Below are positions 9,027-17,923 of a DNA stretch of 64,000 bases, piece by piece. Where the stretch lies: contig NZ_JAJJWI010000003.1 of NCBI RefSeq assembly GCF_020907275.1, positions 1 through 64,000 of the forward strand, given 5' to 3'. The number at the start of each line of letters is the position of its first letter. Position 1 is the first letter of the stretch. The DNA comes from Pontibacter silvestris (GTDB lineage Bacteria; Bacteroidota; Bacteroidia; Cytophagales; Hymenobacteraceae). Position numbers and translations under genes: made by a program. The notes under the pieces were generated by a model. That model worked only from the letters and a program-made list of their open reading frames with translations, searched no databases and was not told the origin of the DNA.

Positions 9027-9057
9027 AAAGCCTCTTCATCAGCGAAGAGGCTTTTTT
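9027..9057 (+). terminator. terminator of the small secreted-peptide gene
   Basis: AAAGCCTCTTC (9027-9037), loop ATCAGC, GAAGAGGCTTT (9044-9054) and a run of seven T. A strong rho-independent signal that supports a real transcript ending here. Confidence 0.9.
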
Positions 9058-9571
9058 TACGTCTTATGTGATGCATGGCAATAAATTTTAAATCTTCCAG
9101 CAAGGCACCGATAATGTTTAAGTCCTATAATTTCTCATCATATCTGCTTTACAGCCCTCTTCTATAAGAAAGCCACACTTAATTAATTATACACCAACAA
9201 TTTACCTTTCTTAACACCAACAAAATCCTACCAAAAAAGCGAAATTTTAAAAGCCCTACTTTTAAAATAGATATTAAATATTATAGAAATAATTATAAAA
9301 ATTTTTAATAAAAACAAACTTTATCATGCAATAATAATCCTATAATAAAGCAATAAACAGCCTATATTATTAAATAAATACAATTAATTTAAAATTTTTA
9401 TTTTGTTTAATATTTAAAAATAGTATTAATTAGCATCCAAATATGTAGAAGTAATTACTACAGATACTGTTGTTGCGCATCTCTCTCTTATTCTATGAAA
9501 AACATGCCATTCTAAAGAGGATACATTCTTTTTAATGGTGCCCAGCTTTGTCATTATTATACTCTTTGTTT
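9058..9571. other. very AT-rich intergenic block
   Basis: About 510 bp without a gene. From about 9180 to 9440 it is almost pure A/T with long runs of A or T and hardly any G, far below the surrounding composition. No gene, tRNA or repeated DnaA-box-like sequence is seen. It may be a curved or silenced promoter region for the downstream lipoprotein gene, or a decayed segment. Confidence 0.5.
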
Positions 9572-10999
9572 ATGATAGGTGCAGGAAAGCTTTGTATAGC
9601 TTTGCTTCTGTTTTTCTTACTGGGATGCCAAGCCGACGGCGAGGCACTCGTAAACCCCCAAGCTTCTTTAGAAGAAGGTTTAGTTTCATTCAGCTTTCTG
9701 AAAGCGGATAACAAAGACCTATCTGCAGATATTTCTGCGGCTATTTCTGACAGCAGGATAATAGCAACAATTCCTCCAGACATATCTAAAGAGAGACTAG
9801 TGGCCTCTTTTAAGACCAGATCTGAAAATTCAAAGGTTTATATTGGCAGTACAGAGCAAATCAGCCGTTTTACTACTAACAACTGCTCTTACGATATTGT
9901 CTATAAAGTCATTTCAGAAGATGGACAAGCAATAAGTTATCGATTAGAGCTAAACTCAGCTTTTGTAGAAATGGATGAGGCATTGAGTACTATCATGCAG
10001 CGCTATAACATCCCTGCCTTATCAGTGGCCATCACTAAAAACGATAAACTTGTTTTTTCTAAAGCTTATGGATACGCCAATAAGAGAACAGGTGAGTTAG
10101 CCAGCAACAAAAGCCTATTTAGAATAGCCAGCCTTTCGAAACCTGTTACAAGTATCGCTATTTTAAAACTAGTACAAGATCGCAAAATATCTTTATCAGA
10201 TAATGTGTTCGGACCGGATGGCATCCTGCAAAACGAATATCCGGCTCCGCCTGCTGATTCAAAAATCGATTTAATAACTGTAGCAGACCTTATAGCTCAT
10301 AAGTCAGGGTGGACTAACACTCCCGATGACCCCATGTTTGGCAGCTATTCCTTAACGGCACAGCAAATTATAACAAATCAGGTACTCCATCGGGCTTTAG
10401 AATATGTACCTGGCTCCACGTATTATTATTCTAACCTGGGATACTGCATACTTGGAAGGATCATAGAAAAAGTATCCGGTAAAACTTATGCCGGATTCGT
10501 AAAAGAAGATATCTTACTACCTGCCGGTATTTATGATATGCAAATTGCAGGAGACACGGAGCAACAACAGGCACTAAATGAAGTAAAATATTACCAAAAG
10601 GAGTATTCGCCTTACTCTTATAACATGGCTCGCATGGACTCACATGGCGGCTGGATAGCCACAGCCACTGACATGGCACGTTTTATAACTTTAATTGACA
10701 GAAACAGCAGCAAACCTGACCTTATTGCCAGTGGCTTGTTTGAAAACACTTATTTTGAATATGGCACCTGGAGCCACTATGGCTCTTTGCCTGGTACTAC
10801 GGCTATTATAACCCGTCTTAATGATGAATTTAATTTTATAGTTCTGGCAAACACCAGAGACAACAACTCTCCCTACCTTATTGCAGACGAACTCAACAAT
10901 ACAATTAAAGCAAAAATACTTTTAAAGGAAGAATGGCCAGAAACTGAGCTATTCGAAAATGTGCTGATAGCAGAATCTCATAACATGATAACCCCTTAA
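9572..10999 (+). CDS. serine hydrolase lipoprotein (class C beta-lactamase/DD-peptidase fold)
   Basis: A 475-residue lipoprotein with a signal ending LLLFFLLGC (Cys about residue 19). Residues about 20-130 form an extra N-terminal region of DUF5018/PKD-like beta character that I cannot name with certainty. The rest is a beta-lactamase-related serine hydrolase: SLSK (nucleophile Ser190, Lys193), YSN at about 287 in YYYSNLGYCILGR, and a late HGG-type motif in SHGGWIATATDMAR. It would be an envelope esterase, peptidase or DD-carboxypeptidase. The start is placed at ATG 9572 because the TTG at 9548 adds residues before an already complete lipoprotein signal. It ends in a terminator that overlaps its stop codon. 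Confidence 0.85.
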   Translation: MIGAGKLCIALLLFFLLGCQADGEALVNPQASLEEGLVSFSFLKADNKDLSADISAAISDSRIIATIPPDISKERLVASFKTRSENSKVYIGSTEQISRFTTNNCSYDIVYKVISEDGQAISYRLELNSAFVEMDEALSTIMQRYNIPALSVAITKNDKLVFSKAYGYANKRTGELASNKSLFRIASLSKPVTSIAILKLVQDRKISLSDNVFGPDGILQNEYPAPPADSKIDLITVADLIAHKSGWTNTPDDPMFGSYSLTAQQIITNQVLHRALEYVPGSTYYYSNLGYCILGRIIEKVSGKTYAGFVKEDILLPAGIYDMQIAGDTEQQQALNEVKYYQKEYSPYSYNMARMDSHGGWIATATDMARFITLIDRNSSKPDLIASGLFENTYFEYGTWSHYGSLPGTTAIITRLNDEFNFIVLANTRDNNSPYLIADELNNTIKAKILLKEEWPETELFENVLIAESHNMITP

Positions 11000-11048
11000 A
11001 AAGCAAGCACTGAAACAGAAATATACTGTTTCAGTGCTTGCTTTTTAA
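10996..11048. terminator. bidirectional terminator overlapping a stop codon
   Basis: Arms 10996-11018 and 11026-11048 are perfectly complementary over 23 bp, with a 7-nt loop. The stop codon of the serine hydrolase gene (10997-10999) is inside the left arm; the convergent methyltransferase gene ends 9 bp beyond the right arm. Confidence 0.9.
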
Positions 11049-11056
11049 GGTAATAG

Positions 11057-11743
11057 CTAATAACTTAATAGTCCTTTACTTCCTCCAAAAACGACAAAAT
11101 TAAGGTTCTTATAGATGCAATCTACATCTGTAAAACCTGCGTCTTCAAGTATTTGAAGCTGACTTTCCAGCGTTGCGAATTTATCAAGTTTTACCCGTTC
11201 AAAAGCTTTTTGTATAGCATCCTCCTCTAAACCAGACACGAGTACTGTTTCTCTCCAGTTGGTTCTATAGTAATGGTCAAAGCCAAGTGTTCTACCCAGT
11301 ACCTGATCTGCATTAATAAATACCCCACCTGGGTTTAAAGCCTCGTAAACTGCATAGTAAAGCTGTTCTTTCTCTTTATCTTCAAGATGATGAATAGCCA
11401 GCGCAGATATAATAATATCATACTTCCCGGGTAAATTGCTGGCGGAAAAGTCAAGTTCCTCATACTGAAAGTTATCCAGGCCATTGAATCGCTCTTTTGC
11501 TACACGCAGCATTTCAGGAGAAAGGTCTACTAGCGTATAATGCAGGTTTGGATTGATCTGGTAAATAAAGTATGAAAACAAACCTGTTCCTGCTCCTATA
11601 TCCAGTAAGCGTTTGGCGCCTGACAGTTTTCTGACTAAAGGATAGCAGGCTGTGTAAAAATCCTGGTAGCAGGGAATAAGGTATTGGCGCTGGCTATCGT
11701 ACTTCTTAGAAACTTCATCAAATTGCTTTTTTACATTTTCCAT
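11057..11743 (-). CDS. class I SAM-dependent methyltransferase
   Basis: A 228-residue cytoplasmic protein with a Rossmann methyltransferase fold. Motif I is LLDIGAGTGLFSYF (about residues 46-59), followed by an acidic residue in YTLVDLSPEMLRVA (motif II), DIIISALAIHHLEDKEK (motif IV/V) and the LNPGGVFINADQV strand. It resembles the small-molecule or ubiquinone/menaquinone-type family (Methyltransf_25/12). The substrate is not deducible. Start taken as ATG 11743 (MENVKKQF); a TTG at 11764 would add seven residues. Confidence 0.87.
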   Translation of the reverse strand: MENVKKQFDEVSKKYDSQRQYLIPCYQDFYTACYPLVRKLSGAKRLLDIGAGTGLFSYFIYQINPNLHYTLVDLSPEMLRVAKERFNGLDNFQYEELDFSASNLPGKYDIIISALAIHHLEDKEKEQLYYAVYEALNPGGVFINADQVLGRTLGFDHYYRTNWRETVLVSGLEEDAIQKAFERVKLDKFATLESQLQILEDAGFTDVDCIYKNLNFVVFGGSKGLLSY

Positions 11744-11905
11744 TTTAAAACTGTAGCTAAACAAATAACAAAAGGTTTATACAGTCAAACAAGTAGCTAA
11801 GAATCAGTTTTAGCTACAACCGATATTATGTTGTTTTTACAATTTCTAACCGGCATTTCTCATAAATAACAAGTCTGTTCATTAAATCAAGACAGCACAA
11901 AAACA

Positions 11906-11937
11906 AAGGGAGCTGCCGGAAATCCGGCAGCTCCCTT
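11906..11937 (-). terminator. terminator of the amidohydrolase operon
   Basis: Perfect 15-bp GC-rich arms (11906-11920, 11923-11937) around a 2-nt centre, 24 bp past the stop of the downstream amidohydrolase. Confidence 0.9.
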
Positions 11938-11960
11938 GAAGTTTACAGCAAATGTAAATA

Positions 11961-13310
11961 CTAGTTTTTCATGGTAGTTGGAGCCGCTTGTACATCAGCC
12001 TCTTTCTGCTTCTTGTACTTGTTGTCAAACTTCTCGTATAAGTATTTTTGCTTGTTATTCAGGTCGATCTGGCGGCCTTGTATAAAAGCAAGCGTTACAT
12101 TGTTTGTACGCATGTCCAGCAGGTCACCAGAAGAAACAACAACAGTAGCATCTTTACCAACCTCTACAGAACCTAACTGCTTATCAACACCCAAAATTTT
12201 TGCTGCGTTTAATGATACAGAAGCCAATGCCTGCTCTTTATCCAAGCCATAAGCAGCGGCAGTACCTGCAATAAAAGGCAGATTACGAATACCGTGTATG
12301 CTCAGGTCATAGTCTAACGCAAAGGTTAATCCAGCTTTATGTAGCAAATAAGGCGTTTTGTAAGGCGCATCAACGTCTTCCTCGTCACGGGTAGGCAGAG
12401 CATGTACGCCAGAATAGATAACCGGAATATTGTTCACCTTCAGAAAGTCAGCAACAGCCAGTGCATCACCGCCGCCGACAATCACGACATTCTTCACACC
12501 ATACTCTTTCGCAAAGTTTATACTCTCAATAATTTCTTTGCCATAGTTAGCATGAATGTACAACTTCTTAGAACCATCAAAAAGACCAGTTAGAGCAGCC
12601 AACTTTAGGTTTTCTTTGTCATGCTTGCTGCTATTATAAACTGCAGCATCACGCATCAACAACGACAGTTCATCTAAAGTCTTTTTGCGGGCTTCTTTCA
12701 TTCTGGATAAGCTGGCATCTGGACTTTCGCTGCCAGTTTCGATGAGCATATTCGGCCAGTTCAGGTGTATACCTTCATCAGCTTTCACAACAGCATCTTC
12801 CCAGTTCCAGGCATCTAACTGTACGATAGAGGAAGTCCCCGAAATAGTACCACCAACTGGAGTTACCTGTGTCATTAGAACACCATTTGCCCGTATAGTC
12901 GGTATTATGTCTGAGTCAGTATTAAAAGCTACTACAGAGCGAACATTAGGATTAAATTCTCCGACTTCACGCACATCTATGGTGGCTCGTACACTATTGA
13001 TTTCTGTTAGTCCAAGTGTAGAGTTTGAATGAATTAGGCCAGGATAAATATGCTGCCCGGTTACGTCTACCACCTCGTACTCAGCTAAACTAGCGGCACC
13101 ATTTTGTGGACCAGCATACGTAATCTTACCATTATCAAAACCTACTGCGGCATTCTCTACCACTGTACCATTACCGATATGCAGCGTAGCTCCCTTCAGC
13201 AGTATAGGTTTGCTTTGTTTCTGAGCCGGAGCAGGTACCTGCGCAAACACAGGCACGCTTAACATTAAAGCTACAAATGCAGATATATATTTTTTTGTTC
13301 TGTTCTTCAT
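11961..13310 (-). CDS. secreted amidohydrolase-family protein with degenerate metal site
   Basis: A 449-residue protein with a signal peptide (ending PVFAQ, residue about 24) and an amidohydrolase/imidazolonepropionase-like fold. N-terminal small beta-sandwich (LLKGATLHIGNG), barrel start at HIYPGLIHSNSTLGL, and C-terminal LGSVEVGKDATVVV that closes the sandwich. At the position where active members have H-x-H, this protein has H-S-N, and the later metal-binding Asp region reads FALDYDLSIHG. It may be a structural or regulatory partner, or use an altered metal centre. It follows the 1012-residue amidohydrolase gene by 17 bp, so both are one operon. Confidence 0.85.
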   Translation of the reverse strand: MKNRTKKYISAFVALMLSVPVFAQVPAPAQKQSKPILLKGATLHIGNGTVVENAAVGFDNGKITYAGPQNGAASLAEYEVVDVTGQHIYPGLIHSNSTLGLTEINSVRATIDVREVGEFNPNVRSVVAFNTDSDIIPTIRANGVLMTQVTPVGGTISGTSSIVQLDAWNWEDAVVKADEGIHLNWPNMLIETGSESPDASLSRMKEARKKTLDELSLLMRDAAVYNSSKHDKENLKLAALTGLFDGSKKLYIHANYGKEIIESINFAKEYGVKNVVIVGGGDALAVADFLKVNNIPVIYSGVHALPTRDEEDVDAPYKTPYLLHKAGLTFALDYDLSIHGIRNLPFIAGTAAAYGLDKEQALASVSLNAAKILGVDKQLGSVEVGKDATVVVSSGDLLDMRTNNVTLAFIQGRQIDLNNKQKYLYEKFDNKYKKQKEADVQAAPTTMKN

Positions 13311-13327
13311 GATTCTGAAAGTGTTAA

Positions 13328-16300
13328 TTAGTTAGCCAGATACTGTTCTTCAGCATTATATTCTGCTTCTACACAATGGTCTTCGCTTGCTCTTTTGCTT
13401 TCACGCTTACTTACAGCAGCCTGTGTTCTGGCACCATTTGCTTTAGCGCTAAGCATTTTCTGAGTAAGGCGCATACGCTCTTTTTCCATCTCGGTACGCA
13501 TCTGCTCATCACGCTTTATGTCAAAATAGGCAATACCGTCGACAAAAGTCTTTTCTGCTTTGGCATATACCGAGAGCGGATGGTTATTCCAGAGTACTAC
13601 ATCTGCGTCTTTACCAGCTTTAATACTTCCCATACGGTTGTCGAGGTGCAGTAATTTGGCAGGATTAAGCGTTACCATTTTCAGTGCTTCTTCTTCGCTC
13701 ATGCCGGTATATTTCACACTCTTGGCAGCTTCCTGGTTCAGGCGACGAGCCATTTCAGCGTCATCAGAGTTAATGGCAGTTACAATACCCACCTGGTTCA
13801 TGATACCGGCATTGTATGGAATAGCATCTTTCACTTCCATTTTATAAGCCCACCAGTCTGAGAAGGTACCCGCGCCAATGTTACGCTCACGCATCTTGTC
13901 TGCTACTTTATAACCTTCCAGAATGTGTGTAAAGGTGTTAACTTTAAAACCCATTTGGTCAGCTACTTTCATCATCATATTAATCTCTGACTGCACGTAA
14001 GAGTGGCAAGTGATAAAGCGTTCCCCGTTAAGAATCTGAGCCAATGTCTCCAGTTCAAGATCACGGCGAGGAGCAGACGTTTTAGCTTTCTTCGCTTTAG
14101 ACAAGCTATTGTAGCTCTTCCAAGCCTGATCGTATTCTTTGGCACGTGTGAAGGCATCTACATAAACCTGTTCCACTCCCATTCTGGATTGTGGGAAACG
14201 AATAGTTGCATTAGAACGGTTAGACTGCTTAACGTTTTCACCCAGAGCAAACTTAATGTATGGGTCTGCCCCTTCAATCAATAACTCATCCGGGCTCTTT
14301 CCCCAACGCAGTTTAATAATGGCAGACTGGCCGCCGATAGGGTTAGCTGAACCGTGCAACAATTGAGAAGCTGTAACACCTCCGGCCAACTGACGATAAA
14401 TGTTGATGTCTTCAGAAGTAACAACATCAGCCATTCTTACCTCTGATGTTACAGACTGAGTAGCTTCGTTCCAGGCTTCAATTGCAATGTGAGAGTGCTC
14501 ATCAATAATACCTGCAGTTACGTGCTTACCAGTACCATCTATAACTTTAGCCCCAGACTCGCTTAGCCCTTTTCCTACTTTGGCTATTTTACCATTTTTC
14601 AGAAGCACGTCTGCATTTTCTAGTATGCCTTCTTTCTCATTTGTCCAGACAGTGGCATTCTTGATTAATACTGTTTCCTGCTTAGGTAGCTCTGTCTGGC
14701 CGTAGGCAACAAAAGGATAAATCATCTGGCCAACATCTACTGTTTTAGCAGCTTTTGCAGCATCGTTTTTAGCTTGCTGGGTCATAGCCTCAGAAAAAAC
14801 CGCATTCCATTTTACAGCAGAGGCATCCGGCAATTGTCCTTCGCCTTGTAAGTCTTTGCCTGAAAGCCAGCCACTCAAACGAATAGCCTCATTACTTTTC
14901 TTATCCTTGTTAAAAGAAAGCGTTACCAGATTACCATTGAAAGCAACTTTTCCTTTAACGGTATCCGCGCCTATCACCTGTAATTCTGGTTTACTTGCTG
15001 TACCAGAAATCAGAAGCTTTTTAGCTGGTTGCCGGCCAACTTTTAAGGTATAAACTCCTCTGTAATCGGTTGGCGCTTCGCTAACCTTATAACGATTACC
15101 CTGCACCCAGTTTTCCAAAATTATATTATCCTCTGCAAACAGATTATCTGTCGTGATCAGGAAGTTTGCCAAAGCACCTGCTTTAAGAGTACCTACTTTA
15201 TCTTCAGCATACAGAAGTTTAGCAGGAGTAGCTGTTAACGCCTTTAGGGCTTCTTCTTCCGGTAGTCCGTACTGTATAGCTTTGCGTACATTAGGGAAAA
15301 AATCTTTTTTATCCTTCAGATCTGCTGCAGTAAAGGCAAAGGTAACACCAGCCTTTTGTAGCATAGCGGCATTTGCTGGCGCCATTTCCCAATGCTTCAT
15401 ATCCTGCATCGACACTCTACGTGCATCAAAAGGATCTTCTACATTATAAGCATTAGGGTAACTAACCGTAAGAATGAGTGGAGCATTTGTCGCCTTTACT
15501 TCTTTAAGCATCTGATACTCATCACCAGCACCCTTAATGATGTACTGCTTGCCGAATTCATCGCCTACTTTATCAGCCCGAAGTACATATAATTTGTTTT
15601 CTGCCTCAAATATCTGAGGATACTTATTAGTATTGTTGAAGGCTTCCAGCGATATGTTCTGCTCTTTGCCTGGGTTCTGGGCATTCCACTGTGCATCCAG
15701 GTAAGTCTGGCGCAGCAATGCTACCGCACCCATAGGAGAATTAGGATAGTCCTGCTTGGAGGAGCCTTTATCGAAAGACAACGCAGCAGCAGCTTTATCC
15801 ATGATAACCACTTCGTTCTCGCGCTTATCAGCAAGTGTTACAAGGGCAGCTGTTCCACGGGCAATACCATCTTCATGCACTGCCAGCACTGCTCCAAAGC
15901 CCAGCTTGCGTAGTTCTTCAGCCTCCTTGCCATTTACAGTAAATAACTCACTTGCATTTGTTTCCGGGCGGATGGCCTGGTTCCAGTTATAGGCTCCTTT
16001 TTTCTCAGACTCCATTTGAGGAGGAGATCCCCAGCCGCGTTTTTCTATTTTAACTTCCGGCAAACCGTAGTCAGAGTACATATCCACCAAACCCGGATAA
16101 ATATGCTTGCCTTTGGCATCAACCACCACAGCACCGGCAGGTACTTTTACTTTCGTACCTACAGCCTCAACCTGACCATTTCTGATTAGGAGCGTTGCAT
16201 TGCTGACAGTGGTTTTGTAATCGGTGTGTATAGTAGCGTTGGTGAGAGCTACAAGCCCCGGGCGTTCATCATACACCCCATTACGCGGAAACGTCTCCTG

Positions 16301-16366
16301 CGCCACTACATTGCCTGCTACACCCAAGGCCAGGCAAGCTGCAATGGTTAAGAACCTCTTCTTCAT
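13328..16366 (-). CDS. secreted tandem amidohydrolase (two amidohydrolase modules)
   Basis: A 1012-residue protein with a signal peptide (ending NVVAQE) and two successive amidohydrolase units. Unit one (about residues 25-440) begins with HIYPGLVDMYSDYGLPEV, where the H-x-H pair is replaced, so it looks metal-less. Between the units is a beta-rich linker (about 440-560). Unit two (about 565-985) begins with HVTAGIIDEHSHIAIEAWN, keeping His-x-His at about 625-627, and further has CHSYVQSE, TFTHILEGYK and AINSDDAEMAR, which supply the remaining His and Asp ligands. Periplasmic peptide or cyclic amide hydrolysis is likely; the substrate is unknown. First gene of a two-gene operon. Confidence 0.88.
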   Translation of the reverse strand: MKKRFLTIAACLALGVAGNVVAQETFPRNGVYDERPGLVALTNATIHTDYKTTVSNATLLIRNGQVEAVGTKVKVPAGAVVVDAKGKHIYPGLVDMYSDYGLPEVKIEKRGWGSPPQMESEKKGAYNWNQAIRPETNASELFTVNGKEAEELRKLGFGAVLAVHEDGIARGTAALVTLADKRENEVVIMDKAAAALSFDKGSSKQDYPNSPMGAVALLRQTYLDAQWNAQNPGKEQNISLEAFNNTNKYPQIFEAENKLYVLRADKVGDEFGKQYIIKGAGDEYQMLKEVKATNAPLILTVSYPNAYNVEDPFDARRVSMQDMKHWEMAPANAAMLQKAGVTFAFTAADLKDKKDFFPNVRKAIQYGLPEEEALKALTATPAKLLYAEDKVGTLKAGALANFLITTDNLFAEDNIILENWVQGNRYKVSEAPTDYRGVYTLKVGRQPAKKLLISGTASKPELQVIGADTVKGKVAFNGNLVTLSFNKDKKSNEAIRLSGWLSGKDLQGEGQLPDASAVKWNAVFSEAMTQQAKNDAAKAAKTVDVGQMIYPFVAYGQTELPKQETVLIKNATVWTNEKEGILENADVLLKNGKIAKVGKGLSESGAKVIDGTGKHVTAGIIDEHSHIAIEAWNEATQSVTSEVRMADVVTSEDINIYRQLAGGVTASQLLHGSANPIGGQSAIIKLRWGKSPDELLIEGADPYIKFALGENVKQSNRSNATIRFPQSRMGVEQVYVDAFTRAKEYDQAWKSYNSLSKAKKAKTSAPRRDLELETLAQILNGERFITCHSYVQSEINMMMKVADQMGFKVNTFTHILEGYKVADKMRERNIGAGTFSDWWAYKMEVKDAIPYNAGIMNQVGIVTAINSDDAEMARRLNQEAAKSVKYTGMSEEEALKMVTLNPAKLLHLDNRMGSIKAGKDADVVLWNNHPLSVYAKAEKTFVDGIAYFDIKRDEQMRTEMEKERMRLTQKMLSAKANGARTQAAVSKRESKRASEDHCVEAEYNAEEQYLAN

Positions 16367-16404
16367 TGATTCTGAATTAAGTTAGTAGATTAGTTTTAGG
16401 TTAC

Positions 16405-16412
16405 CAAATATA
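16405..16412 (-). promoter_or_regulatory. -7 element of the amidohydrolase operon
   Basis: On the minus strand TATATTTG matches TAnnTTTG, 38 bp upstream of the start at 16366. No clear -33 TTG at the usual distance. Confidence 0.5.
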
Positions 16413-16657
16413 GACATAACAGGTAAACTATTACAGCTTTACACTCAACAAATTGGCACTTAACTAATAATAACATCTTAATTTAGGATTCATCTTAACA
16501 AGCATGTATTGTTTAATAGATAGCTTAAAGTAAAAAATATGAAACTTTTAGATACTACAGCATGATCCAAAATAAATATTCACAGGACATAATACAATTT
16601 ATCCTGTTATATACAGATACCGTAAGAATAATTTAGAGAAACTAAATCAAGAACTAA

Positions 16658-17788
16658 ATGCATTCTTATAGATACTACTATTTACCTCTGTTACTGATTC
16701 TTACTACGCTGTCTGGTAAAGCACAAAGTATAGCAATATTAACTGATACGTCTTCCAATACTAAAACAATAAAAGGTGTTATTCCGGCTCCTGTGGTGTA
16801 CTACACACCCAATACAGGCTTTGCCATAGGCGCCAACATACTGGGTTACCTTAAACTTAAAAGCAAGACAGATACTACCTATACCCGTTTATCCGTTGCC
16901 CGGCTGTTTGCTGACTACACATGGAACAAGCAGACATATCAGTGGCTATCCTGGAACATTTTTACCCGTGACGAAAAATTCTTGCTGAGAGGAGAGCTCA
17001 GGAACCGCATTTACCGCGACCGCTTTTACGGTATCGGAAATGTGTCACAAGACGAGGACGAAGAGATATTCTGGTACAATTATGTAAGTGCCCGAATAGC
17101 TGGTTTAAAAAGCCTTGGCCGGCACGTTTTCTTCGGTCCTGATTTCCAGATTGAAAATTACTACAATATTAAGCTTGACTCACTGGATGCACAAAGAGAC
17201 AGCCAACTACGCGCAAACCAGATACCGGGTTATAAAGGGGGCATAAACAGCGGCCTTGGGGCTATATTCCTTATCGATGCACGGAATAATGTCGCTTTCC
17301 CTAGCAAAGGTTACTATTTAGAGCTCTCAGCTTACCATTTCGGGAGCACTTTTGGCGGAGACTTTGACTACAATAACTACAATTTTATCTTCAGCAGTTA
17401 TTATGAATTAAAGCCTGACCACGTGCTGGGTACAAATACAGTTCTTAACCTGAATAGTGGGAATGTACCTGTCCAGCGCCTGGCTACTTCCGGTGGTGAA
17501 CGCATACTCAGGAGTTACGCCCGTAATCGTTTCTTCGATGATCACTTTGCCGGCACACAGGCAGAATACCGTTTCCCGCTCTTCAGGAAGGTAGGCATGG
17601 TTGCCTTCGCAGGCGTTGGCGACGTTTTCGATAAACCTTCTGACATAAGCCTCTCAACGCTTAAATACTCCATTGGTACAGGGTTTCGCTACAGTGTATT
17701 GCCTCAGGAAAAGCTAAATAGCCGTCTCGATATTGGTTTAGGCCGTGAGGGTATTGCAGTGTTTGTTGGAATTGGAGAGGCTTTTTAA
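16658..17788 (+). CDS. BamA/TamA-like outer-membrane beta-barrel protein
   Basis: A 376-residue protein with a signal peptide (ending LSGKAQS) and a beta-barrel of the surface antigen (D15/Omp85 C-terminal) type. Seen: alternating-hydrophobicity strands throughout, the GVIPAPVVYYTPNTGFAIGA opening strand, AIFLIDARNNVAFPSKGYYLEL (the Omp85 DxR-N-xxxPxxG motif), and a late strand with GVGDVF and a final IAVFVGIGEAF ending in Phe. No POTRA domains, so it is the short barrel-only form. Its role, whether in lipid or protein insertion or transport, is unknown. It lies 135 bp before the second catalase, which has its own promoter. Confidence 0.82.
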   Translation: MHSYRYYYLPLLLILTTLSGKAQSIAILTDTSSNTKTIKGVIPAPVVYYTPNTGFAIGANILGYLKLKSKTDTTYTRLSVARLFADYTWNKQTYQWLSWNIFTRDEKFLLRGELRNRIYRDRFYGIGNVSQDEDEEIFWYNYVSARIAGLKSLGRHVFFGPDFQIENYYNIKLDSLDAQRDSQLRANQIPGYKGGINSGLGAIFLIDARNNVAFPSKGYYLELSAYHFGSTFGGDFDYNNYNFIFSSYYELKPDHVLGTNTVLNLNSGNVPVQRLATSGGERILRSYARNRFFDDHFAGTQAEYRFPLFRKVGMVAFAGVGDVFDKPSDISLSTLKYSIGTGFRYSVLPQEKLNSRLDIGLGREGIAVFVGIGEAF

Positions 17789-17839
17789 ATAAATCATAAT
17801 AATTATAAACACAAACTATAATATTATAACAATTATCGA

Positions 17840-17871
17840 TTTGATAAATATAGCCCATTGCTATACTTTTG
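17840..17871 (+). promoter_or_regulatory. promoter of the second catalase gene
   Basis: TTTG at 17840-17843, a 20-bp spacer and TACTTTTG at 17864-17871: the best full Bacteroidota promoter in the window. Transcription would begin near 17878, so the ATG at 17882 would have almost no leader and the ATG at 17924 is the likelier start. Confidence 0.8.
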
Positions 17872-17923
17872 AACAACCTTAATGATTGATCGCAATCACA
17901 ACATCAGTTTAAAGTATATAGCC

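Noticed and set aside
9058-9571. Replication origin in the AT-rich block
   Set aside because: No cluster of DnaA boxes and no dnaA, dnaN or gidA gene nearby.
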